This document shows positions 54,449-64,000 of a stretch of DNA of 64,000 bases, piece by piece. The position numbers were made by a program, and so were the translations under genes. This DNA comes from Leptospira levettii (lineage in GTDB: Bacteria > Spirochaetota > Leptospiria > Leptospirales > Leptospiraceae), in the NCBI RefSeq assembly GCF_002812085.1, contig NZ_NPDM01000001.1, forward strand, positions 806,001 through 870,000, in the 5' to 3' direction. Each line of letters begins with the position of its first letter. The first letter of the stretch is position 1. The notes beneath the pieces are model-generated. The model was given only the letters and a program-made list of their open reading frames with translations, was not told the DNA's origin and did not search any database.

Positions 54449-55945
54449 TCAAACGCTGAAACCGTCCAGAAATTGGTTATTTTTGAGCTTATATTGCAAA
54501 GATCCACGGCTGATCCCCAAAAGTTTTGCTGCCTCTTCTTGGGTGGAGGCCCTTTGAAAGGCTTCTTTGATCCAAATTGCCTCTAATTTTTCAATCGCTA
54601 AATTCAAAGATAAGTTCTCACTTGGAGTGAGAATTTCTGTCCCTACTCCGAACCCCGATACTTTCGTCCGTGTTTCTTCCTCACGTTTGCCATCTTGTTG
54701 GAAAGAATATGGCTCAAGCACTGTCTCTTGTGGAACAAGGACTGCATATTGAATGACACTTTGTAATTGCCTTACATTCCCACTCCATGGCATTCCTGTT
54801 AATGACTTTAGGGCTTCGGTGGAGAAAGATTTGTTTCTTCCATATTGTTTATTGTATTGGTATAAGAAATGGTGTGCAAGAAGAGGTATGTCACCTCGTC
54901 TTTCACGTAATGGTGGCATACGAAGTGGAACTTCCGCTAGACGGTAATATAAATCCATTGAAAACGTTTCTTTCTGAATGTCTTCCAAAAGGTCTCTTTT
55001 GCTACCTGTAAAAATTCTGATATTAAGAACTTCGTCTTTTTTCTTTAATGTTGGATTCGGAATGGTTTTATCACTTAAAGTTTGAAATAGTTTGTTTTGT
55101 AAATTGGAAGGTAAATCTCCTATTGATTCAATGTATAAGGAACCAGTATTGGATTGTTCCAATTTTCCTGGATTGAAGATTTTACCACTAAAACTTCCAA
55201 AAAGTTCTGCTTCCAATAATTCATAACTTAGCCCAGAACAATCAACCGTATGAAAGGGAGCATTTTTCCTTTGAGAAATATAATGAAGTGCCTTTGCTAC
55301 TAATTTTTTCCCAGATCCCTCTTCTCCAATCATCATGACCGAAATATCGGATGGACCCACTTGCCTAATTCTATGTTTCAAAAATAAAATGCTTGGATCA
55401 TAACCTAAAATTTCTTCAACAGGATCTTCTTCCCGTTTAGATTTTTCGAAGGCTTCTTTTGCAATTCTTTCTTCTAAAATAACAATTGTTAATTGAGATG
55501 CAAATAAAGTTGCTTGGTTAATAATATCTGGTGAAAAAAAGTTAACTTTGTCTGATTCTAAATTGAGAACTCCTACAACAGAGTCTCTAGTTAGAAGTGG
55601 AATCGCAAGCTCTGAGCGAACAGTCTCAATGAGTTTTACATAATCTTTGTCTAGGAGAACATCAGGAACATAGGTAATTTCTCTTGTGGATGCAGCGCGA
55701 CCAGTCACACCTAAGTTAAAGGGTAGTTTTGCGGCAATTTTTTTCTCCCAGTCCATACCTTTAGCCGCAACAATGGTAAGGACCTTCTCTTCTTGGTCCA
55801 TAATGGATATACTTCCAGTTGAAGCACCAAATAAAGTGAGTGTCATATCCAAAATGAAATTCAACCGATCCGTAATATTCGGAAGTTGTTGGATTTCTTT
55901 TTGGATTTTCCTTAAGGCACCGGAAATATCCTGTTTCACAGACAT
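54449..55945 (-). CDS. GAF-AAA-Fis protein resembling sigma-54 activators, with degenerate motor motifs
   Basis: A 498-residue regulator. A GAF domain covers about 20-160 (LNFILDMTLTLFGASTGSISIMD, LAIPLLTRDSVVGVLNLE). The AAA+ domain follows with Walker A GEEGSGKK (207-214) and an arginine-finger region DLYYRLAEVPLRMPPLRERRGD (331-352). Where activators have GAFTGA it reads GSFSGK and the loop is about five residues shorter. Walker B, normally LFLDE, reads LYIES. The C-terminus has a Fis-type helix-turn-helix (TQEEAAKLLGISRGSLQYKL). ATP hydrolysis and sigma-54 contact are therefore doubtful; it may bind DNA as a regulator without opening promoters. Confidence 0.85.
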   Translation of the reverse strand: MSVKQDISGALRKIQKEIQQLPNITDRLNFILDMTLTLFGASTGSISIMDQEEKVLTIVAAKGMDWEKKIAAKLPFNLGVTGRAASTREITYVPDVLLDKDYVKLIETVRSELAIPLLTRDSVVGVLNLESDKVNFFSPDIINQATLFASQLTIVILEERIAKEAFEKSKREEDPVEEILGYDPSILFLKHRIRQVGPSDISVMMIGEEGSGKKLVAKALHYISQRKNAPFHTVDCSGLSYELLEAELFGSFSGKIFNPGKLEQSNTGSLYIESIGDLPSNLQNKLFQTLSDKTIPNPTLKKKDEVLNIRIFTGSKRDLLEDIQKETFSMDLYYRLAEVPLRMPPLRERRGDIPLLAHHFLYQYNKQYGRNKSFSTEALKSLTGMPWSGNVRQLQSVIQYAVLVPQETVLEPYSFQQDGKREEETRTKVSGFGVGTEILTPSENLSLNLAIEKLEAIWIKEAFQRASTQEEAAKLLGISRGSLQYKLKNNQFLDGFSV

Positions 55946-55949
55946 GGGA

Positions 55950-57077
55950 TTATACTTTAGCGTTTGCCTTCTGATTTGTCAGGTATTTTAAATAGGCAAT
56001 GATAAAATCTTCCAGGTCTCCATCCATCACTGCATGAACGTTTCCAGTTTCAAAATCGGTTCTATGGTCTTTCACTAAATTATAAGGATGGAACACATAA
56101 CTTCGAATTTGTGAACCCCAAGCTATGTCACGTTTTTCCCCTGCTTTTTTTGCGTTCTCTTCTTCTGCTTTTTGTTTTTCCATCTCATAAAGACGTGCTT
56201 TTAACATCTTCATTGCGGTATCACGGTTTTTGATTTGTGACCTTTCCATTTGGCAGGAGACAACAACTCCTGTTGGAATGTGTGTGATCCGAACAGCAGA
56301 GTCTGTGGTGTTCACGTGCTGACCACCAGCACCCGAAGATCGGTAGACATCAACTCGTAAATCTTTTTCTTCGATATTCACTTGGATATCATCATCTACT
56401 TCTGGTGTGACATAGACTGATGCAAACGATGTATGCCTACGTTTATTGGAATCAAAAGGAGAAATACGAACAAGACGATGAACTCCCGATTCACATTTTA
56501 AATACCCAAATGGATGATCCCCTTGGATGTAAAGTGTAGCATTTTTGATACCAGCGGTTTCACCTGGTTGGTAGTCCACAAGTTCTGCTCGGTATCCTTT
56601 TTGTTCACAAAATCTAGTGTACATACGAAGTAACATATCGGCCCAATCTTGTGATTCTGTTCCACCAGCACCTGGGTGGATATTGATGAATGCAGCTTTT
56701 CCATCATCTTTTCCAGAAAGAGCATCTAACATTTGTAAGTTTTCAAAAGCCTCAAACATTCTTTCAAAATCATCATTTAATGATTTTAATCCAGATTCAC
56801 CCATTTCTTCTGAGGTGAGTTCGATTAAGTCAGGAAAATCTAAAAGCTCTTTTTTTAAATCCAACCATGGATCCAACTTTAATTGTAATTCGTTTCGTTT
56901 TTGAGTTACATTTTTGGCTTGGTCGGGTGAATCCCATAATTTTGGATCGTTTGCCTTTTCAATTAAGGACATCAAACGATCATAATCCTCTTGGAAATTT
57001 TGTGCTGCCCAGTAGGTTTGAAATGTTTCTATCATTTCACTTGTTTGTTTTTTTAAGTCTTTTAATGATCTGTCCAT
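55950..57077 (-). CDS. prfB: Peptide chain release factor 2
   Basis: A 375-residue class I release factor that ends translation at UGA and UAA. It has the RF2-specific codon-reading motif SPF (206-208) and the GGQ motif (251-253) in [17 protein letters not shown]. The frame is continuous from the ATG, without the CUU-UGA programmed frameshift that many bacteria use near codon 25. Length is normal. It sits 4 bases from the end of the GAF-AAA-Fis gene on the same strand. Confidence 0.96.
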   Translation of the reverse strand: MDRSLKDLKKQTSEMIETFQTYWAAQNFQEDYDRLMSLIEKANDPKLWDSPDQAKNVTQKRNELQLKLDPWLDLKKELLDFPDLIELTSEEMGESGLKSLNDDFERMFEAFENLQMLDALSGKDDGKAAFINIHPGAGGTESQDWADMLLRMYTRFCEQKGYRAELVDYQPGETAGIKNATLYIQGDHPFGYLKCESGVHRLVRISPFDSNKRRHTSFASVYVTPEVDDDIQVNIEEKDLRVDVYRSSGAGGQHVNTTDSAVRITHIPTGVVVSCQMERSQIKNRDTAMKMLKARLYEMEKQKAEEENAKKAGEKRDIAWGSQIRSYVFHPYNLVKDHRTDFETGNVHAVMDGDLEDFIIAYLKYLTNQKANAKV

Positions 57078-57100
57078 AATGTGTAAATCCGAAGTGTAGA

Positions 57101-57940
57101 TTAAAACAAAGAATCTTTACGTAATCGTTCCACTTCCCATTGGAATGTGATTTCTCTGAGTTGAGGAGTATTTCCTTCTACTGTTCCAACTAAAGAATAA
57201 CTCGATTCTTTTCCATAACTATCAGGCAATCGTTTCAGGATGAATTTTCCTGATTTGATAAGTTCAATCACATGTAGTAAAAATGGATCCTTTTCTTTTC
57301 GGCTCATCTCTTCCATTGCATAATAAAATGTAGATAAACCTTTATAAAACCAATCAATGTATTCGTTTTTGCCACGCGGCCAAATTTGTTCCAATCGAAT
57401 CTCTGATTCTTGCACAAGTGACTTACCTAAAAAAGGTTTTTGTAAGACACGGCATTGGAAATAAATTTCAAAATTTAAATCTCTATCTCCACCTTTTTCA
57501 AAATCTACACCAATCCAACGAATCCAAGATTTTTTTTCTTTGATGGGAAGTGCAGGAATGAGTGCAAACAAATACCCTTGGTCTTTAAAAATCCTTTCAT
57601 GTGCCAAATGTTCCAAAATTTCAAGTGGGATCATATAATGACCCTTGGACCATTCTATCACATAAGGAATGGATTCTAATAATAAATACTCCGGTGGTGT
57701 TTCATTACGAGTGATATCACCAAACTGAGTTAAGATGAAGATGAAGGAAAGTAACTCTTGCCTGCTAAGACTTGACAAAACACTGACAGAACCACTTAAG
57801 TTTTGTAGTGCCCTTCTGATCATCAAATGTTGTTGGAGTTGGGTTTGGTTTTCAGATAAAATAATCCCTAGGTGTTTTTCAAAATTACGAAGTTTAGAAC
57901 GTTCGCAATATTTAAAATTTCCTGAGAGACTAAATGGCAC
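57101..57940 (-). CDS. Hypothetical protein, 279 residues, between purD and prfB
   Basis: A soluble protein starting with GTG at 57940, directly after the purD stop. It has a basic N-terminus ([16 protein letters not shown]), a helical middle ([48 protein letters not shown]), then a beta-rich part with [17 protein letters not shown] and a C-terminal [14 protein letters not shown]. No signal peptide, span or catalytic motif is recognised. The close packing with purD and prfB suggests cotranscription. It may be confined to Leptospira. A later start is possible. Confidence 0.6.
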   Translation of the reverse strand: MPFSLSGNFKYCERSKLRNFEKHLGIILSENQTQLQQHLMIRRALQNLSGSVSVLSSLSRQELLSFIFILTQFGDITRNETPPEYLLLESIPYVIEWSKGHYMIPLEILEHLAHERIFKDQGYLFALIPALPIKEKKSWIRWIGVDFEKGGDRDLNFEIYFQCRVLQKPFLGKSLVQESEIRLEQIWPRGKNEYIDWFYKGLSTFYYAMEEMSRKEKDPFLLHVIELIKSGKFILKRLPDSYGKESSYSLVGTVEGNTPQLREITFQWEVERLRKDSLF

Positions 57941-59218
57941 TTACAGAGCTCTCCTTCCAATATCTTTTCGATAAAATGTATTTGGTGCTTTTATTTTCGA
58001 GAGAAAAACATAACAATCATTGATTGCATCTTTTAAACTGGAACCAAATGATGTGATCCCAAGAATTCGCCCACCACTTGCTAGGATGGTTTGGGTTTCT
58101 TTTTTTGTCCCAGCGTGGTAGACCACCACATTCCCTTCGTTTGGTGGAATTTCTAACACCATTCCTTTTTCGGGACTATCAGGGTATCCTTTTGCCGCAA
58201 GCACTACAATGGCCGATGAACCGGATTTCAATTTTAAATTCCGTTCTGGTAAATTACCTGTAGCGGATGCATAAAAAATCGGTAAAATGTCTTCATCAAG
58301 TAAACGTAATACACATTGAGTTTCAGGATCCCCAAAGCGACAATTGAATTCCACTACATTGGGTTCTCCTTCTTTTGTGATCATTAGACCGACATACAAT
58401 AGCCCTTTGTAAGGATGTCCCGAGTTACGAAAGTCTTCTAACATTGGTTCGATGATTCTTGTCTTTACTTTTGAGAGAACAACATCAGTCACAATTGGTG
58501 CTGGTGCATAAGCACCCATTCCACCAGTATTTGGTCCAATGTCACCGTCATACGCACGTTTGTGGTCTTGTGCGGCTGGCAAACACATATACCTCTGTCC
58601 GTCTGTAATGACAAATAAAGAAGCTTCTTCTCCTTCCAAAAAGGATTCAATGACAACTTTATTTCCACTTTGACCAAATTTTGATTCTAAAAATATTTCA
58701 TCTAATGCTCGTTTGACTTCTTTTAAATCAAAAGCAACTGTCACACCTTTTCCTGCAGCTAAACCATCTGCTTTGACAACGAGGGGCAACATTTCTTTTT
58801 GAGCATAACTCCAAGCCGATTCATGGTCTGTAAATACAGCAAAAGAAGCTGTGGGAACTTTTGCCCGTTTCATCATTTCTTTTGCAAAATGTTTACTGCC
58901 TTCCACCTGTGCACAATATGCAGATGGACCAAAACAAAGAATGTTTACTTCAGCACACCAATCGGCGATTCCATTCACTAGTGGATCTTCTGGTCCCACC
59001 ACAACAAGATTGGTTTTCGAAACCATTAAATATTCTAAGAATTTAGATTTATCGGTAATGGAAATTTCATCTGCTCCTAGTAGGAGCTCCGTTGCAAATC
59101 CACCATTCCCGGGAAATACTTTCAAAGATTCCAAAGAATTAGATTTTGAGATCACGTCCGCTAACGCGTGTTCTCTACCACCACTTCCAAGAAGTAAAAC
59201 TTTATATTTATGTTCCAA
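57941..59218 (-). CDS. purD: Phosphoribosylamine--glycine ligase
   Basis: A 425-residue ATP-grasp enzyme of purine synthesis. N-terminal domain: [23 protein letters not shown]-grasp: [21 protein letters not shown] and [19 protein letters not shown], then [19 protein letters not shown] and [13 protein letters not shown] with the metal-binding residues. Length is normal. It overlaps the end of the valS gene by 11 bases on the same strand. Confidence 0.96.
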   Translation of the reverse strand: MEHKYKVLLLGSGGREHALADVISKSNSLESLKVFPGNGGFATELLLGADEISITDKSKFLEYLMVSKTNLVVVGPEDPLVNGIADWCAEVNILCFGPSAYCAQVEGSKHFAKEMMKRAKVPTASFAVFTDHESAWSYAQKEMLPLVVKADGLAAGKGVTVAFDLKEVKRALDEIFLESKFGQSGNKVVIESFLEGEEASLFVITDGQRYMCLPAAQDHKRAYDGDIGPNTGGMGAYAPAPIVTDVVLSKVKTRIIEPMLEDFRNSGHPYKGLLYVGLMITKEGEPNVVEFNCRFGDPETQCVLRLLDEDILPIFYASATGNLPERNLKLKSGSSAIVVLAAKGYPDSPEKGMVLEIPPNEGNVVVYHAGTKKETQTILASGGRILGITSFGSSLKDAINDCYVFLSKIKAPNTFYRKDIGRRAL

Positions 59219-61892
59219 TTTTTTCTAACGCCCTAATCGTACTTTCTAATTTCTCTTTCCAAGTATTATACTTTTCTCTTTCTTTTTCTACCACATCTGG
59301 TTTTGCTTTTTCCAAAAAGGAAGGATTGTTGATTTTATTTTCTAATTTTTCCATTTCTGATTGGATTTGTTTTTTCTCTTTTTCCAATCTTTGTTTTTCC
59401 TTTTCAAAATCAAAAATCCCTTCGAGAGGAAGGATGATTTCTCCAATCGAGAAGGCACCTACCGAGTCTGTGTTTTTTAATTCATACGAATCTAAGAATT
59501 CCAAACTCTCTGCTTTGGAAAGTTGAAGGATGGATTTACTTTCTCGGTCCATCATTTCTTTTAATTCTTTGTTTGCACATTTGAGGATGACCTTACATTT
59601 TTTCTCAGGTTTCACTCCAAGCTCTGCGCGCATGTTTCGAATTTTGGTAATGATCTCACGAACAAGTTCCATCCGAACCACAGCAGGGGAAGTTGCTGAT
59701 ACTCCATAGGCTTTTGGAAATTCTGTTTTTGCAAGTTCCTTTGGCTCTAAGAGCGAATGGATTTCCTCAGTGATGAATGGCATAAACGGATGAAGGAGAC
59801 CCAGTGATTTTTTTAAAACACTCACAAGTACCTGTCTTGCTTTTTCAGCTGACTCAGGAGTCACATTTCCATACACCCGAGCTTTTGTTAATTCCAAATA
59901 CCAATCACAAAACGAACCCCATACGAAATCATAAATCGCATTCGCCATTTCAAAGAATAGGTAACCAGAATATGCTTTTTCATACCGCCCAAGCATTGAA
60001 TCAAACTCATGTAAAATCCAAAGGTCTGTATCTTCCAATGAGTTTAGGTCAAGTTCTTTAGGAGAAAAGTCTTCTGGCAAATTCATAAAGATGAATCGAC
60101 TCGAATTCCAAATTTTGTTACAGAAAGAACGATAACCATCTAACCTAGATTCGTCGAAAAGAATATCTTTTCCTTCTGGTAACACTGCTGCTAAAAAGAA
60201 TCGGAAAGAATCCGTTCCGTATTTTGACATCATGTCCAAAGGATCCACTACGTTACCGAGTGACTTACTAAACTTCTTTCCGTCTTTATCACGAACAAGA
60301 CCATGGATGAGCACCTTATGAAATGGAACATCACCCATAAACTTGAGACCGTTCATAATCATACGTGCGACCCAAAAGAAGATGATATCAAAACCAGTGA
60401 CGAGAACTGAAGTGGGGTAATGTTGTTTGAGTTCTTCTGTTCTTTCTGGCCAACCAAATACGGAAAATGGCCAAAGCCCAGAAGAGAACCATGTATCTAA
60501 TACGTCTTCGTCTTGTTTGATGGTATCAGCGGAAACAGAGATTCCTTTTTTCTGGAATAGTGTAATTGCTTCTTCCAAAGATTCAGCTACCACCATATCA
60601 CCGTTTGGTGCATAGTAAGCAGGAATTCGATGACCCCACCACAATTGTCTTGAGATACACCAATCGCGAATGTTTTCCATCCATTCAAAGTAGGTTTTTT
60701 CCCACATCTTTGGTTGGAATTGCACCTTTCCTGATTTTACAACCTCAATTGCTGGTTTTGCTAGGGATTCAATTTTGACAAACCATTGTGTCGATAACAA
60801 TGGTTCGATGACAGCTCCCCCTCTTTGGTTGTGGCCAACACTGTGGATATGTGTTTCAATTTTTTCAATGTAACCTTTGGATTCTAATTCTTCTACCACA
60901 CGTTTACGTGCTTCAAAACGATCCAAACCATTGTACTTACCTGTATGTTCATTGAGTGTTCCATCCAGATTCATGATGTTGATTGGAGTGAGTTTTAAAC
61001 GCTGGCCGGCTTCATAGTCATTAGGGTCATGTGCTGGTGTGATTTTCACAAGACCTGATCCAAACTCTTGGTCTACAAAAGAATCAAAGAGAACAGGAAT
61101 TTCTTTTTCCGCAATTGGCAAAAAGACAAACTTATCTTTTAAAGCCGAATAACGTTTGTCATCTGGGTGAGCGCAAACCGCAACGTCACCAAACATTGTT
61201 TCTGGTCTCGTTGTTGCTACAACAATGTATTCCCCTGCACCTAATGTTTTTGGGTCTTTGGATTTGAATTCTGCTTTGGGATATCTGATATGATAAAGTT
61301 TGCCTTGTTTTTCCTTGTATTCGACTTCAATGTCTGAAATGGCAGTTTTGGTAACTGGGCACCAATTGATGATTCGTTCCCCACGGTAAATCAATCCTTC
61401 ATCAAATAAGGTGCGGAAAACTTTGATAACTGCTTTGGATAATCCTTCATCAAATGTAAATCGTTCTTTGGACCAATCCACAGACTCACCGAGTAACCGT
61501 TGTTGTTTGGCAATCATTCCACCGGAATGAGCTTTCCATTCCCAAACTTTTTCTATAAATTCTTCGCGAGTAAAATCAGTTCTGGATTTTCCTTCTTTAG
61601 CTAACTCACGTTCTACTACGACTTGGGTGGCAATTCCAGCATGGTCCATACCAGGAACCCAAACCACGTTTTTCCCTTTTTTCCGTTCAATGCGTATGAT
61701 GATGTCTTGGATGGTATGATTGAGTGCGTGCCCAATGTGCAAATTCCCAGTGACATTTGGTGGTGGGATGACAATGGAAAATGTTTCTTTGCGTGATGTA
61801 TCAGGAGCAAAGGTTTTTTTTTCTTCCCAGATTTGGTTCCACTTTGGTTCTACAGATTCAGGATCGTAACGGTCAGGTAGATGTGATTTCAT
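59208..61892 (-). CDS. valS: Valine--tRNA ligase
   Basis: An 894-residue class Ia synthetase that charges tRNA-Val. HIGH-type motif: [17 protein letters not shown] (about 43-59); KMSKS-type loop: [12 protein letters not shown]; editing domain: [20 protein letters not shown] and [14 protein letters not shown]. The C-terminal coiled coil ([20 protein letters not shown]) is typical for ValRS. The ATG at 61892 fits. It leads the valS-purD-hypothetical-prfB gene group. Confidence 0.97.
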   Translation of the reverse strand: MKSHLPDRYDPESVEPKWNQIWEEKKTFAPDTSRKETFSIVIPPPNVTGNLHIGHALNHTIQDIIIRIERKKGKNVVWVPGMDHAGIATQVVVERELAKEGKSRTDFTREEFIEKVWEWKAHSGGMIAKQQRLLGESVDWSKERFTFDEGLSKAVIKVFRTLFDEGLIYRGERIINWCPVTKTAISDIEVEYKEKQGKLYHIRYPKAEFKSKDPKTLGAGEYIVVATTRPETMFGDVAVCAHPDDKRYSALKDKFVFLPIAEKEIPVLFDSFVDQEFGSGLVKITPAHDPNDYEAGQRLKLTPINIMNLDGTLNEHTGKYNGLDRFEARKRVVEELESKGYIEKIETHIHSVGHNQRGGAVIEPLLSTQWFVKIESLAKPAIEVVKSGKVQFQPKMWEKTYFEWMENIRDWCISRQLWWGHRIPAYYAPNGDMVVAESLEEAITLFQKKGISVSADTIKQDEDVLDTWFSSGLWPFSVFGWPERTEELKQHYPTSVLVTGFDIIFFWVARMIMNGLKFMGDVPFHKVLIHGLVRDKDGKKFSKSLGNVVDPLDMMSKYGTDSFRFFLAAVLPEGKDILFDESRLDGYRSFCNKIWNSSRFIFMNLPEDFSPKELDLNSLEDTDLWILHEFDSMLGRYEKAYSGYLFFEMANAIYDFVWGSFCDWYLELTKARVYGNVTPESAEKARQVLVSVLKKSLGLLHPFMPFITEEIHSLLEPKELAKTEFPKAYGVSATSPAVVRMELVREIITKIRNMRAELGVKPEKKCKVILKCANKELKEMMDRESKSILQLSKAESLEFLDSYELKNTDSVGAFSIGEIILPLEGIFDFEKEKQRLEKEKKQIQSEMEKLENKINNPSFLEKAKPDVVEKEREKYNTWKEKLESTIRALEKIGT

Positions 61893-61975
61893 AAGGTCGA
61901 TCGATTTCTTGGACTTTACTATGTTTCGCAGTGAGTATTGGGGTCAAGGATGAAACAAAGTCCTTTAGGTTCGCA

Positions 61976-61981
61976 TTGACA
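61976..61981 (+). promoter_or_regulatory. Consensus -35 box before a small basic protein gene
   Basis: Perfect TTGACA, 35 bases upstream of the ATG at 62011. The -10 position (61999-62004, AATCTG) is poor. Together with the absence of a ribosome-binding site this suggests a leaderless transcript, but the -10 box makes it uncertain. Confidence 0.3.
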
Positions 61982-62010
61982 GAAAGCTGGACTAAAAGAA
62001 TCTGGTCGGC

Positions 62011-62160
62011 ATGAACGCAAAAACAGCAAAAATCCTCGGCAAATATGCAACCTTCAAAGGTGTTTCAGAGAAACAATTGAAACGTGATTGGTTGAGTCTT
62101 TCGCACATTGAGAAAGACAAAAAAAGACAAGAAATCTTAAAAGAAATCGCGAAAAAATAA
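62011..62160 (+). CDS. Small basic protein (49 residues), function unknown
   Basis: A short frame beginning MNAKTAKILGKYATFKGVSE and ending with IEKDKKRQEILKEIAKK, rich in Lys and Ile/Leu, predicted helical. It is followed at once by a terminator, which supports a real gene. The style resembles the 53-residue protein at 30456-30617, although the sequences do not clearly align. I know no family. Confidence 0.6.
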   Translation: MNAKTAKILGKYATFKGVSEKQLKRDWLSLSHIEKDKKRQEILKEIAKK

Positions 62161-62165
62161 TCGAA

Positions 62166-62190
62166 GCGGAAGGATTCTTCCGCATTTTTT
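62166..62190 (+). terminator. Intrinsic terminator directly before the thioredoxin-like gene
   Basis: Stem GCGGAAG / CTTCCGC with a 4-base GATT loop, one A and a run of six T ending at 62190. The next ATG starts at 62191. Confidence 0.85.
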
Positions 62191-62637
62191 ATGGAACACC
62201 GATTCCAAACGATTTTCTCATTCCTCTTTTTTAGTACCACACTCCTCCTTCCTACTCACTGCTCGAAACAAAGAGACATAATTCTAACTCAGTATGAATC
62301 TTCGTTAGCAAAAGCAAAATCAGAAAATCGGAAACTGATCATCGTTTTTGGTGCGGATTGGTGCCCCGACTGTAGGGCATTAGATGGAATTTTTGCCGAC
62401 CCAGAAACCAAAACTTTACTCGATTCAGAATTTGTGGTGATGAAGGTTGATGTTGGTCGATTTGATAAAAACCTTAGTCTCAATGAACAACTAGGAAATC
62501 CAATTCAAAATGGAATTCCTTCACTTGTTGTTGTCTCACCAAAAGGGGAATTCATTACTTCGACAAAAGGTGGTGAATTCTCTAACGCAAGTAAGATGAC
62601 AAAAGAACAAGTACTCGCATATTTGTATAAACTTTAA
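62191..62637 (+). CDS. Thioredoxin-fold lipoprotein with WCPDC motif
   Basis: A 148-residue exported protein. The signal sequence MEHRFQTIFSFLFFSTTLLL ends in PTHC, a lipobox of Leptospira type. The thioredoxin fold follows: LIIVFGADWCPDCRALDGIF with the redox pair C-x-x-C, FVVMKVDVGRFDKN, the cis-proline IPSLVVVSPKGEF and a final helix. It resembles the thioredoxin-like DUF255/TlpA group and probably reduces disulfides at the membrane. The ATG lies right after a terminator T-run, with no nearby ribosome-binding site. The next exported gene begins 12 bases after its stop. Confidence 0.85.
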   Translation: MEHRFQTIFSFLFFSTTLLLPTHCSKQRDIILTQYESSLAKAKSENRKLIIVFGADWCPDCRALDGIFADPETKTLLDSEFVVMKVDVGRFDKNLSLNEQLGNPIQNGIPSLVVVSPKGEFITSTKGGEFSNASKMTKEQVLAYLYKL

Positions 62638-62649
62638 AAAGGTAACACC

Positions 62650-63177
62650 ATGAAACTAAATACTTCAATGTATCTAACACGTTCCCTCTCAATTGGATTC
62701 AAACTATTTTTCCTTTTTAGTATTTTGGTTGTTAGTTCTCTTTTTGCCGAGGATCAAGCAACACAAACGTTGAAAGTTGGTGACCCACTCCCTGAAATTC
62801 CATATACCAACCAATGGGAAGAACCAAGTCCCATCCCTAAGGAAACCACAAAAGTATTCTTCATTTCGGATATGGATGCGAGTAAAATCATCCATCCAAT
62901 CGTAGAGAAAGAAAATAAAGGGTATTTGGAATCAAAACAAGCAGTTCTAATTTCCGACATCCATAGAATGCCAAGCCTCATCACAAGATTTGTGGCACTG
63001 CCTAAAATGAAATCCTATCCATATACCCTTCGTTTGGTGAGAGAAGAAAAATTAGCAGATCCGTTCCCAAGGACAAAAGGTTCGGTGACAATGATCCAAT
63101 TGAAAGACGGCAAAATTTTAAAAATTGAAATTACGAATGGGGAAGAAGAAGTAAAAAAGTTTTTAAATGGGAAGTAA
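62650..63177 (+). CDS. Exported protein, possible YtfJ-like thioredoxin-fold family
   Basis: A 175-residue protein with an N-terminal signal ending near FAE (MYLTRSLSIGFKLFFLFSIL). The mature part has LKVGDPLPEIPYTNQWEEPSP, KVFFISDMDASKIIHPIVEKE, AVLISDIHRMPSLITRFVALPKM and SVTMIQLKDGKILKIEI. The layout of a redoxin-like fold without the catalytic cysteines fits YtfJ-type proteins of the periplasm, but this is only a resemblance. It follows the thioredoxin lipoprotein in the same orientation, so the pair may share a transcript and a redox role. AAAAAGG precedes the ATG. Confidence 0.6.
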   Translation: MKLNTSMYLTRSLSIGFKLFFLFSILVVSSLFAEDQATQTLKVGDPLPEIPYTNQWEEPSPIPKETTKVFFISDMDASKIIHPIVEKENKGYLESKQAVLISDIHRMPSLITRFVALPKMKSYPYTLRLVREEKLADPFPRTKGSVTMIQLKDGKILKIEITNGEEEVKKFLNGK

Positions 63178-63498
63178 ATATTAAGATTTCAATAGAAGAA
63201 TTTTATTCATAAGCGAAATATAACTCCGCTTCCACGATTTGGAGTTTACCAAGGATACCTTTGAAAGAATATTTAAGTGAAAATGTATCCAAGACCAAGG
63301 AAAACTCCATTGCACTCGATTCGATACAATCCACCAAAATCACTTTCCATCAAATGAAATTACCTTCCTTCTTCCCAAAAAAAGTTAGATATCATACTTT
63401 TTTTCAAAATTGCCCCAAAATCTTCTTGATAACGATGTTCTTGATTCTAACCATTTGTCCCTAAAGTAAATCTGTAACAAGAGTAAGAGAGATCCCTT
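63178..63498. other. Intergenic region with a possible small minus-strand frame
   Basis: About 320 bases. On the minus strand a frame ends at 63203 and is open to 63349; its translation includes MEFSLVLDTFSLKYSFKGIL then GKLQIVEAELYFAYE, which looks protein-like but has no good ribosome-binding site or full length. A plus-strand frame (63261-63464) in the same place shows no protein character. I call neither a gene; a decayed gene or a small unannotated one is possible. Confidence 0.35.
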
Positions 63499-64000
63499 AT
63501 GGCACTTCCTAAAGTCTGTGTAATTGGAGCTGGTTCTTCTGGAATCACCGTCATCAAATCCTTAAAAGAACACGGCATTCCGTTTGATTGTTATGAAAAG
63601 GGAAGTGATGTAGGTGGCAACTGGCGTTACAAAAATGATAATGGCCTGAGTAATATTTATAAATCCTTACACATCAATACTCATCGGGACAGAATGGAAT
63701 ACCGTGATTTCCCCATGCCAACTAACTACCCTGATTATCCCAATCACGAGCCCATCCAACAATACTTTTTATCCTATGTAGACCACTTTGGGCTTCGTAA
63801 ACACATCCAATTCAAAAATGGAGTGAAAAAAGCAGAACGAACAGAAGATGGACTTTGGAGGATCACTCCAGAAAAGGGACCCACACAAATCTATGATGTG
63901 TTAGTTGTTGCGAATGGCCACCATTGGAGTGAACGTTGGCCCGACCCAGCTTTCCCAGGTAAATTTTCTGGTCAAACCATCCATTCGCATTCTTATGTAG
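63499..64000 (+). CDS. Flavin-containing monooxygenase, N-terminal part (cut by window edge)
   Basis: The first 167 residues of an FAD- and NADPH-dependent monooxygenase. The FAD motif is CVIGAGSSGITVIKSLKEHG (about 7-26), followed by ENYEKGSDVGGNWRY-like spacing (CYEKGSDVGGNWRYKN), FPMPTNYPDYPNHEPIQQYFLSYVDHFGL, LVVANGHHWSERWPDP and FSGQTIHSHSY, the FMO/Baeyer-Villiger signature FxGxxxHxxxY. GAGAGA is 7 bases before the ATG. The frame is open to the end of the window; substrate unknown. Confidence 0.9.
   Translation, partial: MALPKVCVIGAGSSGITVIKSLKEHGIPFDCYEKGSDVGGNWRYKNDNGLSNIYKSLHINTHRDRMEYRDFPMPTNYPDYPNHEPIQQYFLSYVDHFGLRKHIQFKNGVKKAERTEDGLWRITPEKGPTQIYDVLVVANGHHWSERWPDPAFPGKFSGQTIHSHSYV

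Noticed and set aside
56980..57077. Programmed +1 frameshift in prfB
   Set aside because: The frame is continuous from the ATG and no CUU-UGA slippage site is present near codon 25.

Overview
The window reads as ordinary chromosome of a spirochaete of the genus Leptospira, most likely a free-living (saprophytic, L. biflexa-like) species. The reasons are an AT-rich base composition, many lipoproteins with relaxed lipoboxes (for example LFQC, LVSNC, LPTHC), a protein matching the Leptospira flagellar coiling protein FcpA, a spirochaete-style SpoIIE phosphatase fused to a 7TM sensor, and many small or medium proteins that look genus-restricted. I see no phage, insertion sequence, CRISPR array, tRNA or rRNA gene. 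The species name is inference only.

Layout. 0-8.8 kb: 3' end of pheT, then a 7TM-SpoIIE phosphatase, gamma-carbonic anhydrase, an MFS carrier overlapping a methyltransferase, a truncated DUF1330-like remnant, an acyl-CoA thioesterase, a GGDEF-EAL protein and a CDF zinc transporter. 8.9-15 kb: MltA, then the conserved rpmH-rnpA-yidD-yidC-jag-mnmE cluster (ribosome, RNase P, membrane insertion, tRNA modification). 15-29 kb: envelope and metabolic genes (Lys-rich secreted protein, Vps62-like lipoprotein, ankyrin protein, GMC oxidoreductase, DUF2804 protein, RND permease, FrnE-like DsbA, Acg-like nitroreductase, EAL protein, TauE/SafE carrier). 29-36 kb: YihY protein, two-domain ABC-F ATPase, rhodanese, DAHP synthase, and a minus-strand dnaC-like/folK/panB operon. 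36-41 kb: fcpA and a LolCDE/MacB-like ABC exporter pair. 41-48.9 kb: leuS with an unusual hairpin over its start, a seven-blade propeller lipoprotein, a HATPase plus membrane protein pair, and thrC. 49-53.3 kb: a tight lepB-PBP-DUF115 operon. 53.3-62 kb: OmpA-like protein, a degenerate sigma-54-activator-like protein, prfB, purD, valS. 62-64 kb: a small basic protein, two thioredoxin-fold-type exported proteins, and the start of a flavin monooxygenase.

The most interesting non-routine signals are: (1) a diverged copy of the last codons of leuS lying just after the propeller gene, which suggests a roughly 1.2 kb cassette gained at the leuS 3' end; (2) a long imperfect hairpin that buries the leuS start codon; (3) rnpA, whose conserved N-terminus is open upstream of the first ATG but has no usual start codon; (4) a sigma-54-activator-like protein with damaged GAFTGA and Walker B motifs; (5) two genes that begin directly after intrinsic-terminator hairpins, each behind a small basic-protein gene; and (6) probable leaderless promoters. 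I found no clear multi-gene defence or other new system.
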